A stretch of 46,086 nucleotides of DNA from Treponema sp. (GCA_017961705.1 JAGCWT010000183.1:1-46086), one strand, 5' to 3'. Numbered from the stretch's first letter, positions 1-7,977 are shown. Notes: generated from the sequence alone by a model not told the origin. Numbers and translations: made by a program.

Positions 1-1
1 T

Positions 2-172
2 GAGCTTAAGATGGACAGGGGGCGTGGCTTTGAGGATGTTGCAGAAGAAGCGCTTTCCCAGATTGACGCAAACGGTTATGCGGAGCGCTTTGCCGTAAGC
101 GGAAAGTCAATGTGCAAGGTGGGCCTTGTATTTTCCAGTGAGGGCAAGGGTATGGTCGGTTGGAAGTATTAA
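2..172 (+). CDS. C-terminal fragment of a DUF1703-type PD-(D/E)XK nuclease-superfamily protein (5' end outside window)
   Basis: Fifty-six codons of an open frame enter from the left edge and stop at TAA 170-172. The visible part starts at Glu-Leu-Lys, which would be the E-x-K half of a PD-(D/E)XK site. It continues with a helix (EEALSQIDANGYAERF) and a strand ending in FSSEGKGMVGWKY. This matches the usual C-terminal end of the AAA-ATPase-like/DUF1703 proteins that are present in many copies in gut Treponema and Bacteroidetes. In that family an N-terminal ATPase-like domain precedes the nuclease fold; it would lie outside the window. The cellular role of the family is not established. The family call rests on a short motif and is fairly but not fully secure. 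Confidence 0.7.
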   Translation, partial: ELKMDRGRGFEDVAEEALSQIDANGYAERFAVSGKSMCKVGLVFSSEGKGMVGWKY

Positions 173-203
173 TCTGTTTTGCTTTGGGGGGAGCGTTAAT
201 CAG

Positions 204-341
204 CCTACGCCACCGTGGAGGCCCTTTAGTCCCGCGCAAGCGGGATGACCGTTAGGGAAGGCCGGAAGGGTGGTGGCGCAGAGGCATGGTGGCCGATTAT
301 AGCCAGGGAATGAATGGTAGAGCAGGCAAAACTTCGTCCAG
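204..341 (+). repeat. Dispersed intergenic repeat, copy A
   Basis: First copy of a modular repeat. It contains a CCACCGTGGAGGCCCTTTAG block, a small variable hairpin (CCCGC...GCGGG), a CGGAAGGG block, a GGCGCAGAGGCATGG block, then GAATGGTAGAGCA and an end resembling ACCGTCCAGA. Copies B, C and D share the same blocks in the same order. It is oriented toward the amide hydrolase gene and ends 63 nt before its start codon. It accounts for most of the gene-free stretch 173-404. Confidence 0.75.
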
Positions 342-367
342 AAAAATACCCTTCAGAAAACACCCCC

Positions 368-396
368 TTAAATCTTTTTGCAGAATATTGTATGAT
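368..396 (+). promoter_or_regulatory. Sigma70-type promoter of the amide hydrolase gene; predicted leaderless
   Basis: The -10 box is TATGAT (391-396) and the -35 is a weak TTAAAT (368-373), with a 17-nt spacer. The start codon at 405 is 8 nt past the -10 box and no Shine-Dalgarno sequence precedes it, so transcription would begin at or next to the ATG. This is the weakest -35 box of the seven leaderless candidates. Confidence 0.5.
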
Positions 397-404
397 GCCC
401 CATC

Positions 405-1640
405 ATGAAAACAGCAATTAAAATTTTAAGTTCAATACTTTTACTGATTTTGGCAACAGTTTTTATAGCCCTATTTTTGTTCAGAAACGAAATTTCTGCA
501 ATTCTTTCCATAGAGCTTCGTAAGCAGAGGGTAGAAAACACCCTTCAATGCGGAATCTACGAGATGACCTGCAAGGGAAACTACTATTTTGAGGATTACC
601 TTGAACAGGGCGGCGCTAAGGATGACAGGGAACTGCTTGACTTTATAATAAAAAAAGTAACAAAGGGGCTTTTTCCTGTAAAGATTAATGTCTCAAAAAT
701 TGGCTGCTCATCTTTTACTGCAAAAAAAACTGACGGCCAGCACCTTTTTGCACGCAATTACGATCTGTATTCTACAAACACCTGCCTTGTCCGCGTAAAG
801 GGAAACAAAAAACGCCACGCTTCAATTTCTACGGTAGACCTTTCGTTTATAAATATTCCTGCAAGCAAAAATGTGGATAGCCTTGCTTTAAAAGCCTTGT
901 GCCTTGCAGCTCCATACCTGCCTCTGGATGGAATCAATGACGCCGGTGTTAGCTGCGCGCTTTATATGACGTACCAGGGTAAGGGAAAAAAAGTTGTTGC
1001 AACAAACCAGAACACGGAGCTTAAGGATCTTTCTTCTACAACTTTTATACGAATGATTCTTGATTATGCAGATTCACTGGAGGATGCTGTAAAAATTGCA
1101 GGCCAGTTTGACATGCATGATTCTGCGGGAACGTCTTTTCATTATATGGTTGCCGACAGTTCTGGCAGAAGCGCAATCCTTGAGTGGGTGAATGCAAAAG
1201 ACGGTCTGGATAGCGACGGAAGCCAGCGCAAGCTTCTTGTTACTTACAATGACGATGATTCTAATGTTGGCCGTAGGGAAGCAATGGCAGACTTCCAGTG
1301 GGTCACTAACTTTATTATTCAGCCGGGCTATTATGATTCCTACGACACAGCTCACCTTAAGGGCTGGGACAGGTACAACATCATTTATGACTGTCTTTCC
1401 AAAAGCGGGGGAGTTGTAGAAGACGAAATGTCTGCCATGCAGGTTCTAAAAATGGCAGCTCAGCGCACAATAAGGCCAAAAAGGGATGCAAAGGATAGGA
1501 TTCTTACCGTTCACAGCGTAATCTACAATCTGGACAAAAAAAGCGTCCTCTGGTGCGGAAACGAACAGTTTTCTGATGGGGAAGGGATGTTCTGCTACGA
1601 ATTTGATGCAAAAAAGCGGATGTTTGTAAGGAAGCGGTAG
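405..1640 (+). CDS. Membrane-anchored linear amide C-N hydrolase (choloylglycine hydrolase-like, Ntn fold)
   Basis: A 411-residue protein that likely cleaves a linear carbon-nitrogen amide bond. Residues 5-26 form one hydrophobic N-terminal segment, so the enzyme is probably anchored with its catalytic domain in the periplasm. The Ntn signature begins at Cys101 in GCSSFTA, followed by LFARNYD (114-120), as in bile-salt hydrolases and penicillin V acylases. GINDAGVS later fits the substrate-side loop of that family. Cys101 is not at the mature N-terminus by itself, so activity would need cleavage between Gly100 and Cys101, which would release the anchor, or an unusual mechanism. The substrate cannot be told from sequence; bile salts, N-acyl amino acids or acyl-homoserine lactones are all possible. 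The gene appears monocistronic. Confidence 0.8.
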   Translation: MKTAIKILSSILLLILATVFIALFLFRNEISAILSIELRKQRVENTLQCGIYEMTCKGNYYFEDYLEQGGAKDDRELLDFIIKKVTKGLFPVKINVSKIGCSSFTAKKTDGQHLFARNYDLYSTNTCLVRVKGNKKRHASISTVDLSFINIPASKNVDSLALKALCLAAPYLPLDGINDAGVSCALYMTYQGKGKKVVATNQNTELKDLSSTTFIRMILDYADSLEDAVKIAGQFDMHDSAGTSFHYMVADSSGRSAILEWVNAKDGLDSDGSQRKLLVTYNDDDSNVGRREAMADFQWVTNFIIQPGYYDSYDTAHLKGWDRYNIIYDCLSKSGGVVEDEMSAMQVLKMAAQRTIRPKRDAKDRILTVHSVIYNLDKKSVLWCGNEQFSDGEGMFCYEFDAKKRMFVRKR

Positions 1641-1650
1641 ACTTTTACAC

Positions 1651-1679
1651 TTGAAAATTAAGCCCAGAATGGTTACAAT
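1651..1679 (+). promoter_or_regulatory. Sigma70-type promoter of the hexokinase gene
   Basis: TTGAAA (1651-1656), a 17-nt spacer and TACAAT (1674-1679). It begins 11 nt after the preceding stop codon. A leader of about 25 nt with GAGGT precedes the ATG at 1711, so this gene has a conventional ribosome-binding site. Confidence 0.75.
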
Positions 1680-1710
1680 AAGCAAATAAAGCATTTTATA
1701 GAGGTAAAAT

Positions 1711-3006
1711 ATGAACAAAGCTGTTGCCGCATTTCTTTCAAAGCACAATTTTCCGGTTAACACGGACATTGATACTGTGATTGATGCGCTTCTTTACGAT
1801 ATGGACGAAGGTCTTAGCTCCCGCCCAGCAGGACAGGACATGATCCGCACATTCAGCAACCCGCCTGCAAAAAGCCCGGCCGGAGAAAGCGTTATAGTAA
1901 TAGATGCCGGTGGAACAAATTTCCGCTCATGCCTTGTTACCTTTGACAACATGGGAAAGCCTTCCATAGACTTTATGGAAAAGACAAAGATGCCCGGAAC
2001 AGAAGGTGAACTTTCCAAAAAGGCATTCTTTGACAAATTTGCAGAAAACCTTGAGCACCTTAAAGACAAGTCAGACAAAATTGGCTTCTGCTTCTCCTAC
2101 CCAATGACCATTACCGAAGACGGAGACGGAATCCTCATCAACTTTTCAAAAGAAGTAAAGGCTCCAGAAGTTGTTGGTAGCCACATAGGAAAAGAACTCG
2201 TAAAGGCCCTTACAGAACACGGCTGGAAAAAGAAGCTTCACGTTTCACTACTTAACGACACCGTTGCAGCCCTTTTAGCCGGTGCTGCCGATGTTGCAGA
2301 GGGGATGCGCTACTCAAGCTACGTTGGCTTTATCCTTGGAACTGGCATGAACGGAGCCTACATTCAGAGCGAAGATCCAGCCTACAAGGGTCTTAAAAAG
2401 CAGATTATAGTCTGCGAAAGCGGAAAATTTGCAGACGTAATCCAGTCAGACTTTGACAAAGCACTAGACGCAAAGAGCGAAAAACCAGGCACAGGCCTTA
2501 TGGAAAAGCAGTGTTCCGGTGCTTACATGGGACCCTTGGCATTCGAGGCAATCCATTCTGCCGCCCAGGAAGGTCTTTTCAGCAAGAAATTCAGCGACTC
2601 GCTCCTTCAGATAAACAAACTTACCCAGATAGAGATGGACTCCTTCCTCCACGCACCCTACAGCACAGCCTCTGTACTTGGCGCAAAAGCTGCTGAAAGT
2701 GCCACGGAAGAAGATTACTCCCGCCTCTTCCAGCTTTTGGATGCCATCGTAGGACGCTGCGCCCGCCTTGCTTCTGCCATACTCGCCGCATGTGTAATAA
2801 AAAGCGGTGCCGGTACAGATGCAACCCGCCCAGTCTGCCTTTTGTGCGACGGAACATCCTTCTACAAGACCTACAAGGTACGCGCTAGGGTAGAGGCCTT
2901 CCTCGAAAGCGTACTCGTCCAAAAACGCGGTCTTTACTATGACATCGTAAGCATAGACAACGACATAACTTTGGGAAGCGCAATCGGTGGTTTGATTGCA
3001 AAATAG
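1711..3006 (+). CDS. hxk: Hexokinase (eukaryotic-type family)
   Basis: A 431-residue enzyme that phosphorylates glucose or another hexose at C6 with ATP and feeds glycolysis in the cytoplasm. The phosphate-1 motif IDAGGTNFR lies at residues 64-72. The sugar-binding segment FCFSYPMT and the LNDTVAAL motif, with its catalytic Asp, follow. LGTGMNGAY provides the second phosphate motif. Length and motif order fit the eukaryotic-type hexokinase family, which treponemes carry in place of bacterial glucokinase. The gene has its own promoter and a GAGGT ribosome-binding site, and is followed by a small hairpin. Confidence 0.92.
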   Translation: MNKAVAAFLSKHNFPVNTDIDTVIDALLYDMDEGLSSRPAGQDMIRTFSNPPAKSPAGESVIVIDAGGTNFRSCLVTFDNMGKPSIDFMEKTKMPGTEGELSKKAFFDKFAENLEHLKDKSDKIGFCFSYPMTITEDGDGILINFSKEVKAPEVVGSHIGKELVKALTEHGWKKKLHVSLLNDTVAALLAGAADVAEGMRYSSYVGFILGTGMNGAYIQSEDPAYKGLKKQIIVCESGKFADVIQSDFDKALDAKSEKPGTGLMEKQCSGAYMGPLAFEAIHSAAQEGLFSKKFSDSLLQINKLTQIEMDSFLHAPYSTASVLGAKAAESATEEDYSRLFQLLDAIVGRCARLASAILAACVIKSGAGTDATRPVCLLCDGTSFYKTYKVRARVEAFLESVLVQKRGLYYDIVSIDNDITLGSAIGGLIAK

Positions 3007-3045
3007 CTTCAAAAAGGTTCTGGAGCGTATTTTTCTGTAATACTG

Positions 3046-3067
3046 TGCCCGCACGCCGATGCGGGCA
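3046..3067 (+). terminator. Possible terminator hairpin after hexokinase
   Basis: TGCCCGCA (3046-3053) pairs perfectly with TGCGGGCA (3060-3067) around a 6-nt loop. It lies 40 nt past the hexokinase stop. Only a short, broken T-run follows (GTTTATGG), so termination may be weak, or this may be just another repeat hairpin. Confidence 0.4.
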
Positions 3068-3074
3068 GTTTATG

Positions 3075-3155
3075 GTAAAACCCGCTCTGCGCCGCTTGCC
3101 CGCCATAGGCGCGCGGTCCTTGCGGACGCCTTCGGCCGGCTCCGATCGGGGCTAG
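3075..3155 (-). repeat. Dispersed GC-rich repeat, copy G (diverged)
   Basis: Read on the minus strand this begins with CCTAGCCCCGATCGGAG, close to the CCTAGCCCCGATTGGAAG start of copy E at 45921. The rest is a GC-rich run of short palindromes, including GGTCCTTGCGGAC. It lies between hexokinase and the flbB promoter. Confidence 0.45.
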
Positions 3156-3207
3156 GTCTTCTTTGCAAAAGGCTTTCAGCATAGAAGGCCTGTAAAAATA
3201 AAATAGC

Positions 3208-3235
3208 TAAAACTATTTTAAATACTTGCCGATAG
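3208..3235 (+). promoter_or_regulatory. Sigma28-like promoter of the flbB-fliK-flgD-flgE operon
   Basis: TAAA (3208-3211), a 16-nt spacer and GCCGATAG (3228-3235) match the flagellar sigma28 consensus TAAA-N15-GCCGATAA, with 7 of 8 positions in the -10. A leader of about 25 nt with GAGGGG then precedes the GTG start of flbB. Confidence 0.75.
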
Positions 3236-3265
3236 ATTTAAAAAATATTAGAGGGGTTTGAAATC

Positions 3266-3898
3266 GTGGCACGGGCTAAAGTACTTGGAAAGTCAATATT
3301 ACTGTTAATTCTCATTATAATACTCGTTTTGTTCGGGTTGCTTTGGTTTGACTATCTTGGCATAATCCAAGCAAAAAAAATCTTTGCCCCGGTTTACCGT
3401 CTAGCGGGATTGCAGCCGCAGACATCCACCGCACCTTCTTCTCCAGTGGACTTGGCAGAGGCAGACCTGGACAACGACCGCTTTGCAAAGAGGCTGGAAG
3501 CATTGGACATCCGCTCCGAAGAGCTTGACAAGAGGGAAAACGACGTTGCTACTGCAGAAAACAACAATACACAAGTAGCGCAGGAACTCGAGGATCAGAA
3601 AAAAGCTCAGGAAGAACGCGAAAAAACATTCAACAATCAGGTAAAAAAGTACGAAGATAATAAGAGAAACACCGAACAAATTGTGCAGTGGCTTGTTGGT
3701 ATGCAGCCTCAGGCGGCGGTAGAAAAGCTTATGGCTATGCCGGATCAGCAGGTTATTGACGTTTTGCGACAGGCGGAAGAAGATGCCCAGACATCTGGAA
3801 CTGCTTCTTCAACAGCTTATTGGCTGCAGCTTATGCCAGATGAAAGGGTAGGCCAGCTGATGCGCAAGATGCAGAGCAAGCCCACGACGCTTGAATAG
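3266..3898 (+). CDS. flbB: Periplasmic flagellar collar protein FlbB
   Basis: A 210-residue protein. In Borrelia, FlbB builds the base of the spirochaete-specific collar around the periplasmic flagellar motor. Residues 10-31 form one hydrophobic membrane segment near the N-terminus. Residues 65-135 are charged and predicted coiled coil. The C-terminal part (about 140-205) resembles the MgtE-N/MotE-like helical domain, with QWLVGMQP and LMAMPDQQVIDVL. The start is GTG at 3266, preceded by GAGGGG. Position directly ahead of fliK, flgD and flgE reproduces the order in other spirochaetes. The name rests on architecture plus gene order. Confidence 0.8.
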   Translation: MARAKVLGKSILLLILIIILVLFGLLWFDYLGIIQAKKIFAPVYRLAGLQPQTSTAPSSPVDLAEADLDNDRFAKRLEALDIRSEELDKRENDVATAENNNTQVAQELEDQKKAQEEREKTFNNQVKKYEDNKRNTEQIVQWLVGMQPQAAVEKLMAMPDQQVIDVLRQAEEDAQTSGTASSTAYWLQLMPDERVGQLMRKMQSKPTTLE

Positions 3899-3983
3899 CT
3901 AAGTCTTAAGGCTTCGCGAGTCAAAGGCTTTGTGAGGCCCTGTACAGGTAAAATCTTCGGTGTTTTCCGGAGGTATTACCTAT

Positions 3984-5420
3984 ATGCAGACCCTAAACAT
4001 CCAGTTTGCATCCGCGAATACGGCAAGCGAAAAAAGTACTGCAAACAAAAAGAGCCAGAAGTCTTCAGCTTCTTTTGAATCCGTCCTAAAGTCTGTTAGC
4101 GAAAGCGGCAAGGCCAAAAAGGCGGAACTTGTACAGCCAGAAGAAAATTCACCGGTAAAAAAGACCCATGAATATTCAGAGGGCAAGAAAGTCTCCAAAA
4201 AAGATGCCTCTAAAAAAACAATAAGCGAAAATTCAGATACAAATAAAGTCATTCCGTCAAGCCAGCAGGAATCTTCTTCTTCCGCAGAAGCAAGCAATGC
4301 CATTGCCCAAAGCGGTGCAGTTCCAGCGGAAAAGGCCGGCAAGGAAGAAAATGTTTCTGCTTCACAAGAAAATACAATAGAAGTGGTCTTTGACCTTACA
4401 GCAGCAGAGTCCTTGGATGCAGAATCTGCGTCTATCTTGGCAAGTTCCGTAGCGGAAGATTCAACCGTACTAGCTCCACTTGCAGGAGAAAATGAAGAAC
4501 TTAAGCTTTCTTCTTCCATTCAGGAACTTTCCGCTTCAGAAATTGAAGGTGTAGAGCAGCAAGAAAATGCCCAGTCCCTTATGGAACAGCAGGGAAATGA
4601 AGTCCTTGTTGCCGCAGGCGATGCTAATGCTGCTACAAATGCAGAAGGGACTTCAGCAAACGCACTTAAGGATTCTTCCAAGAACCTTTCGTCCGAAAAG
4701 CAGGAGTCAAAGTCATCAAAAGAGGTAAAGCCACTTGCAGAAGCAAAGGCCTCCAACTCCGTATTTACAATCGTTGACGAGCGCACGGCCGTTCAGAACA
4801 CAAATGAAGAAAGCCTTGAACTTAAGGATGATGCACTTACGGCTGTTTCTGCCAAGTCGGATGACGTACAGCTGCTTAATGCGGATGCAGCCCGCGTTCA
4901 GTCCCAGCAGAACATTCTTGCCAGCAACAACCAGAGCGCGGGGGCTACAGGCTCCACCTTCCAGGCAATGCTAAGCCAGCAGATTCAGGAAAATGCCCCT
5001 GAATTTGTAAAAGCGGGCAGCATTATCCTTCGCGACAACAATTCCGGCACAATTAACATGACAATGAAGCCCGAATCTCTCGGAAATGTTAAGATTAGCC
5101 TTGAAGTTTCCGATAAAGTAATAGCGGGACAAATAACTGTTCACAGCCAGGAAGCATACGATGCCTTCAAGCAGAATTTGGACGTCTTGAAGCAGGCTTT
5201 CCAGCAGAATGGTTTTGACAGTGCCGGATTTACATTGAACCTTGCGCAGAGTGGCAACGGCGGCAACTTTGGCCAGGAGCAGCATCAGATGGCGCAGGAG
5301 TTTATGTCAAACAGGACGTACGGAGAGCTTGCCTCTACAGGAGACTCTTCTGTACAGGAAACAGGAAGTTCCGCATCTTACTCAAAGTCAAGCGGTTATC
5401 AAATTGACGTTGTAGCATAG
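3984..5420 (+). CDS. fliK: Flagellar hook-length control protein FliK
   Basis: The start is placed at ATG 3984, because GGAGG at 3969-3973 is correctly spaced for it and the upstream in-frame ATG at 3960 has no such site. The product is 478 residues. FliK is exported during hook assembly, measures hook length and switches the export gate to late substrates. The first two thirds are low-complexity Ser/Ala/Glu/Lys sequence, as in other FliK rulers. The conserved C-terminal domain is visible at about residues 340-425, with INMTMKPESLGNVKISLEV followed by VLKQAFQQNGF. It is followed after 9 nt by flgD, so the two are probably co-translated. Confidence 0.88.
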   Translation: MQTLNIQFASANTASEKSTANKKSQKSSASFESVLKSVSESGKAKKAELVQPEENSPVKKTHEYSEGKKVSKKDASKKTISENSDTNKVIPSSQQESSSSAEASNAIAQSGAVPAEKAGKEENVSASQENTIEVVFDLTAAESLDAESASILASSVAEDSTVLAPLAGENEELKLSSSIQELSASEIEGVEQQENAQSLMEQQGNEVLVAAGDANAATNAEGTSANALKDSSKNLSSEKQESKSSKEVKPLAEAKASNSVFTIVDERTAVQNTNEESLELKDDALTAVSAKSDDVQLLNADAARVQSQQNILASNNQSAGATGSTFQAMLSQQIQENAPEFVKAGSIILRDNNSGTINMTMKPESLGNVKISLEVSDKVIAGQITVHSQEAYDAFKQNLDVLKQAFQQNGFDSAGFTLNLAQSGNGGNFGQEQHQMAQEFMSNRTYGELASTGDSSVQETGSSASYSKSSGYQIDVVA

Positions 5421-5429
5421 GAGTTATAA

Positions 5430-5909
5430 ATGGATATGGAAAACGCAGGTAGCTTACAGGCAGCAGGCTTTAAGTCTACATTGAGCCCGGAGGAAATCGC
5501 CATGAACAAGATGGCGGTTGACACTTACAACAAATCTCTGGCTGTAAACGGAAGGCAGACCCAGCACGAGCTTGGAAAGGATGATTTCTTGAAGCTTCTT
5601 ATTACTCAGCTTTCTAACCAGGATCCTACAGACCCGATGGATAACACTCAGTTTATTGCGCAGATGGCACAGTTCAGCCAGTTGGAGCAGATTACAAACA
5701 TGAACGCCAACTTTGAAAGACTGAACACAATGCTTACAAGCGACCAGGCTGTTAACGTAATAGGAAAGAACGTAGAAATCAGCCTTGGCGAAAATGCCGG
5801 TGTTACAGGCGGTGTTGTCGAAGCAGTTTCTTGCGGTCCAAACCCGCAGGTAAAGGTTGGCAACATGTATTATGACTTAAAACAAATTCAGGCCGTTTAC
5901 GGCAACTAA
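5430..5909 (+). CDS. flgD: Flagellar hook assembly (capping) protein FlgD
   Basis: A 159-residue scaffold that caps the growing hook and is needed for FlgE polymerisation. The family signature is clear: KDDFLKLLITQLSNQDPTDP at about residues 50-69, followed by MDNTQFIAQMAQFSQLEQ. The remainder is a short beta-rich part ending in YYDLKQIQAVYGN. It is shorter than the enterobacterial protein, as is usual in spirochaetes. AGGAG precedes the ATG, 9 nt after fliK, and flgE follows after 24 nt. Confidence 0.93.
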   Translation: MDMENAGSLQAAGFKSTLSPEEIAMNKMAVDTYNKSLAVNGRQTQHELGKDDFLKLLITQLSNQDPTDPMDNTQFIAQMAQFSQLEQITNMNANFERLNTMLTSDQAVNVIGKNVEISLGENAGVTGGVVEAVSCGPNPQVKVGNMYYDLKQIQAVYGN

Positions 5910-5933
5910 CATAAAAAGGCGAGGTAAACTATT

Positions 5934-7349
5934 ATGATGAGATCACTTTATGCCGGCGTAAGCGGCTTGCAGAACCACCAGACAAGAATGGATGTAATTG
6001 GCAACAATATTTCCAACGTAAACACGACAGGCTTTAAGAGAGGCCGTGTTAACTTCCAGGATATGATCAGCCAGCAGATTGCAGGTGCAGCCCGCCCACA
6101 GGAAGAAGTTGGCGGTGTTAACCCTAAGGAAGTTGGTCTTGGTATGAGCGTTGCTTCCATTGACACTGTATTTACACAGGGTAATCTCCAGTCAACTGGA
6201 ATCGGAACAGACGTTGCAATCCAGGGTAACGGTTTCTTCGTAATGAAGAACGGCGACCAGACTTTCTACACACGCGCTGGTGTATTCGGTGTAGACGCAA
6301 ACGGCACTTTGGTAAATCCTGCAAACGGTCTCCGCGTACAGGGTTGGATGGCAGAAAGGGTAGACGGTGAGTCTGTTCTCCAGACATCCGCAACACCTAC
6401 AGACCTTGTTATTCCTGTAGGCCAGAAGGACCCGCCACATGCAACAGAAAACGTACGCTTTAAGTGCAACCTTAACAAGAACATGCCTGTTTTTGATGAC
6501 GCAACTGCAACAGAAGCCCAGAGAAGGGAAGGCACTTGGTCTACAGAAATGGACATTTACGACTCATACGGAAGGGCACACCAGCTTCAGATGAACTTCC
6601 GCAAGTCACCAGACGGAGACCCAAACCACTGGGTTGTAACAATGAACGTTGACCCGGCTGCTGATGTAGAAACAAGAACACGCGTAGGCCTTGGCACAAC
6701 AGACACAGGCGACGGTGAAGCTGCAAGAACATACGACTTGTTCTTTGACAACTACGGAACACTCCGTGCAGTAAGAGACAGCGTAGGAAACGAAACACCG
6801 AATGATGCAAACGGCAACATCGTTCTCCAGGCTTCATTCGACGTAGCAGACAGCAACGAAGAAGCAGACGGTGGAGTTTACCGCCAGACATTCAACCTTG
6901 ACTTGGGACAGATTGGCTCTATGGAAAACACAATCACACAGAGCGCATCTTCTTCTTCAACAAAAGGTTTCTATCAGGACGGATACAGGCTCGGTTACCT
7001 TGACAACTTCAAGATTGACCAGAACGGTATCATCACTGGTGTATATTCAAACGGTTCAACACGCACAATCGGCCAGCTTGCAATGGCTAGCTTTGTAAAC
7101 CAGGGCGGTCTTGAAAAGCAGGGCGACACAATGTTTGCTGAATCAATCAACTCTGGTATGGCAGACATCGGTACAGCACGTGTTGCAGGTAAGGGTTCAT
7201 TCCTTGCAGGTACACTTGAAATGTCAAACGTAGACCTTACAGAACAGCTTACGGACATGATTGTAACCCAGCGCGGATTCGAGTCAAACGCAAAGACAAT
7301 CCAGACTGGCGACTCAATGCTTGAGACAATCATCAACCTTAAGAGGTAA
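5934..7349 (+). CDS. flgE: Flagellar hook protein FlgE
   Basis: A 471-residue hook subunit. The N-terminal rod/hook motif is [20 protein letters not shown] with [12 protein letters not shown] (24-35). The C-terminus ends in the matching helix [20 protein letters not shown]. Lys165 (VGQKD) and Cys178-Asn179 (RFKCN) sit exactly where T. denticola FlgE forms its inter-subunit lysinoalanine cross-link, as I recall the published numbering. GAGGT precedes tandem ATG codons; the first is used here. It is the last gene of the operon, because a terminator follows. In several other spirochaetes flbD, motA and motB come next, but not here. Confidence 0.96.
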   Translation: MMRSLYAGVSGLQNHQTRMDVIGNNISNVNTTGFKRGRVNFQDMISQQIAGAARPQEEVGGVNPKEVGLGMSVASIDTVFTQGNLQSTGIGTDVAIQGNGFFVMKNGDQTFYTRAGVFGVDANGTLVNPANGLRVQGWMAERVDGESVLQTSATPTDLVIPVGQKDPPHATENVRFKCNLNKNMPVFDDATATEAQRREGTWSTEMDIYDSYGRAHQLQMNFRKSPDGDPNHWVVTMNVDPAADVETRTRVGLGTTDTGDGEAARTYDLFFDNYGTLRAVRDSVGNETPNDANGNIVLQASFDVADSNEEADGGVYRQTFNLDLGQIGSMENTITQSASSSSTKGFYQDGYRLGYLDNFKIDQNGIITGVYSNGSTRTIGQLAMASFVNQGGLEKQGDTMFAESINSGMADIGTARVAGKGSFLAGTLEMSNVDLTEQLTDMIVTQRGFESNAKTIQTGDSMLETIINLKR

Positions 7350-7417
7350 TTAGACTAAACTAAGCCGGGAATGTATACAGCCCTAGGGCAGCATTTCTGG
7401 CAAAAAAGGTCCATAAC

Positions 7418-7451
7418 GGCCGGGTGAGCAAAGTTTCGCCCGGTCATTTTT
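7418..7451 (+). terminator. Intrinsic terminator of the flgE operon
   Basis: GGCCGGG (7418-7424) pairs with CCCGGTC (7439-7445), allowing one G-T pair, and a run of Ts (7447-7452) follows. It lies about 70 nt past the flgE stop. Confidence 0.8.
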
Positions 7452-7464
7452 TATTTCTTTATAA

Positions 7465-7580
7465 AGAAAAAGTTGGATTTGGAATGTGGGTCCCAGCAAC
7501 GGAAAAAATCAAGGAATCCTCCCTAAAGGGTCCCTCCTTGCTTTTTTCCTGCGTCCCACCTTCCAAATCCAACTTTTTCT
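7465..7580. repeat. 116-nt near-perfect inverted repeat between flgE and tRNA-Phe
   Basis: Outer arms AGAAAAAGTTGGATTTGGAA (7465-7484) and their exact reverse complement (7561-7580) pair over 20 bp. Inside them GTGGG pairs with CCCAC, and GGAAAAAATCAAGGA pairs with TCCTTGCTTTTTTCC with one mismatch. The centre CCCTAAAGGG is itself palindromic. Transcribed, it would be one long hairpin; as DNA it could extrude a cruciform or be a small non-autonomous mobile element. No convincing ORF or target-site duplication is visible. It fills most of the gene-free interval 7350-7654. Confidence 0.8.
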
Positions 7581-7612
7581 AAAAAAAAATAAGAAAAATT
7601 TGCCATGTTCTA

Positions 7613-7641
7613 TTGACATAAAATGCAAAAAAGTATATAGT
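7613..7641 (+). promoter_or_regulatory. Promoter of tRNA-Phe
   Basis: A consensus TTGACA (7613-7618), a 17-nt spacer and TATAGT (7636-7641). Transcription would begin about 7 nt before the mature tRNA 5' end at 7655. Confidence 0.8.
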
Positions 7642-7654
7642 CTAATCATTCAAT

Positions 7655-7727
7655 GCCGGTGTAGCTCAGCTGGTAGAGCGGAGGACTGAAAATCCTTATG
7701 TCGTCAGTTCGATTCTGACCGCTGGCA
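7655..7727 (+). tRNA. tRNA-Phe (anticodon GAA)
   Basis: A complete 73-nt cloverleaf. The acceptor GCCGGTG pairs with CGCTGGC, with G-T pairs. The D-arm is GCTC/GAGC, and the anticodon stem GAGGA/TCCTT carries the loop CTGAAAA with GAA at 7688-7690. The T-arm is GTCAG-TTCGATT-CTGAC. The discriminator is A at 7727. The 3' CCA is not encoded (CTT follows), so it must be added by CCA-adding enzyme. Confidence 0.96.
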
Positions 7728-7730
7728 CTT

Positions 7731-7759
7731 AAGACCTGATTAATTTCAGGTCTTTTTTA
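7731..7759 (+). terminator. Intrinsic terminator of tRNA-Phe
   Basis: AAGACCTGA (7731-7739) pairs with TCAGGTCTT (7746-7754) around a TTAATT loop and runs into a T-tract, directly after the tRNA. Confidence 0.85.
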
Positions 7760-7794
7760 TTTTAAAGCGGCTTTTCTGCCGGGAATCGGAGGAC

Positions 7795-7930
7795 TTACGC
7801 CGCCGTGGAGGGGCTTTAGTTGCCGCCTGCGGCAATGAGCGTGAGCGAACCCCGGAAGGGCGGTTCCATGAGGCATGTCTGTCGGATTAGAGCTGGCCTT
7901 TTATCTAATACGAAAAAATTACCGTCCAGA
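7795..7930 (+). repeat. Dispersed intergenic repeat, copy B
   Basis: It carries the family blocks in order: TACGCCGCCGTGGAGGGGCT, TTTAG, a variable hairpin (TGCCGCCTGCGGCA), CCCCGGAAGGGCGGT, GAGGCATG, GTCGGATTAG, and the end ATTACCGTCCAGA. The middle GAATGGTAGAGC block is degenerate here. It is oriented toward the gene at 7978 and ends 47 nt before that start codon. Confidence 0.75.
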
Positions 7931-7942
7931 TTCAAATAAACC

Positions 7943-7971
7943 TTGTTAAACTCAGCTTCTTGGATTATAAT
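7943..7971 (+). promoter_or_regulatory. Promoter of the ankyrin-murG operon; predicted leaderless
   Basis: TTGTTA (7943-7948), a 17-nt spacer and a perfect TATAAT (7966-7971). Only TGAAGC separates the -10 box from ATG 7978, so the first transcribed base would be about the A of the ATG. No Shine-Dalgarno sequence is present. Confidence 0.75.
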
Positions 7972-7977
7972 TGAAGC

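Noticed and set aside
285-296. GGCCGATTATAG as a sigma28 -10 box
   Set aside because: No TAAA lies 15-16 nt upstream, and the text is the variable end of the GTCGGATTAG block in repeat copy A.
2464-3054. 196-codon minus-strand ORF under hexokinase
   Set aside because: It is antisense to well-supported hexokinase coding sequence and lacks promoter or ribosome-binding site.
7486-7689. 67-residue ORF overlapping the long palindrome and the tRNA
   Set aside because: It runs across the palindrome, the tRNA promoter and into tRNA-Phe, and has no ribosome-binding site; it is an accident of frame.
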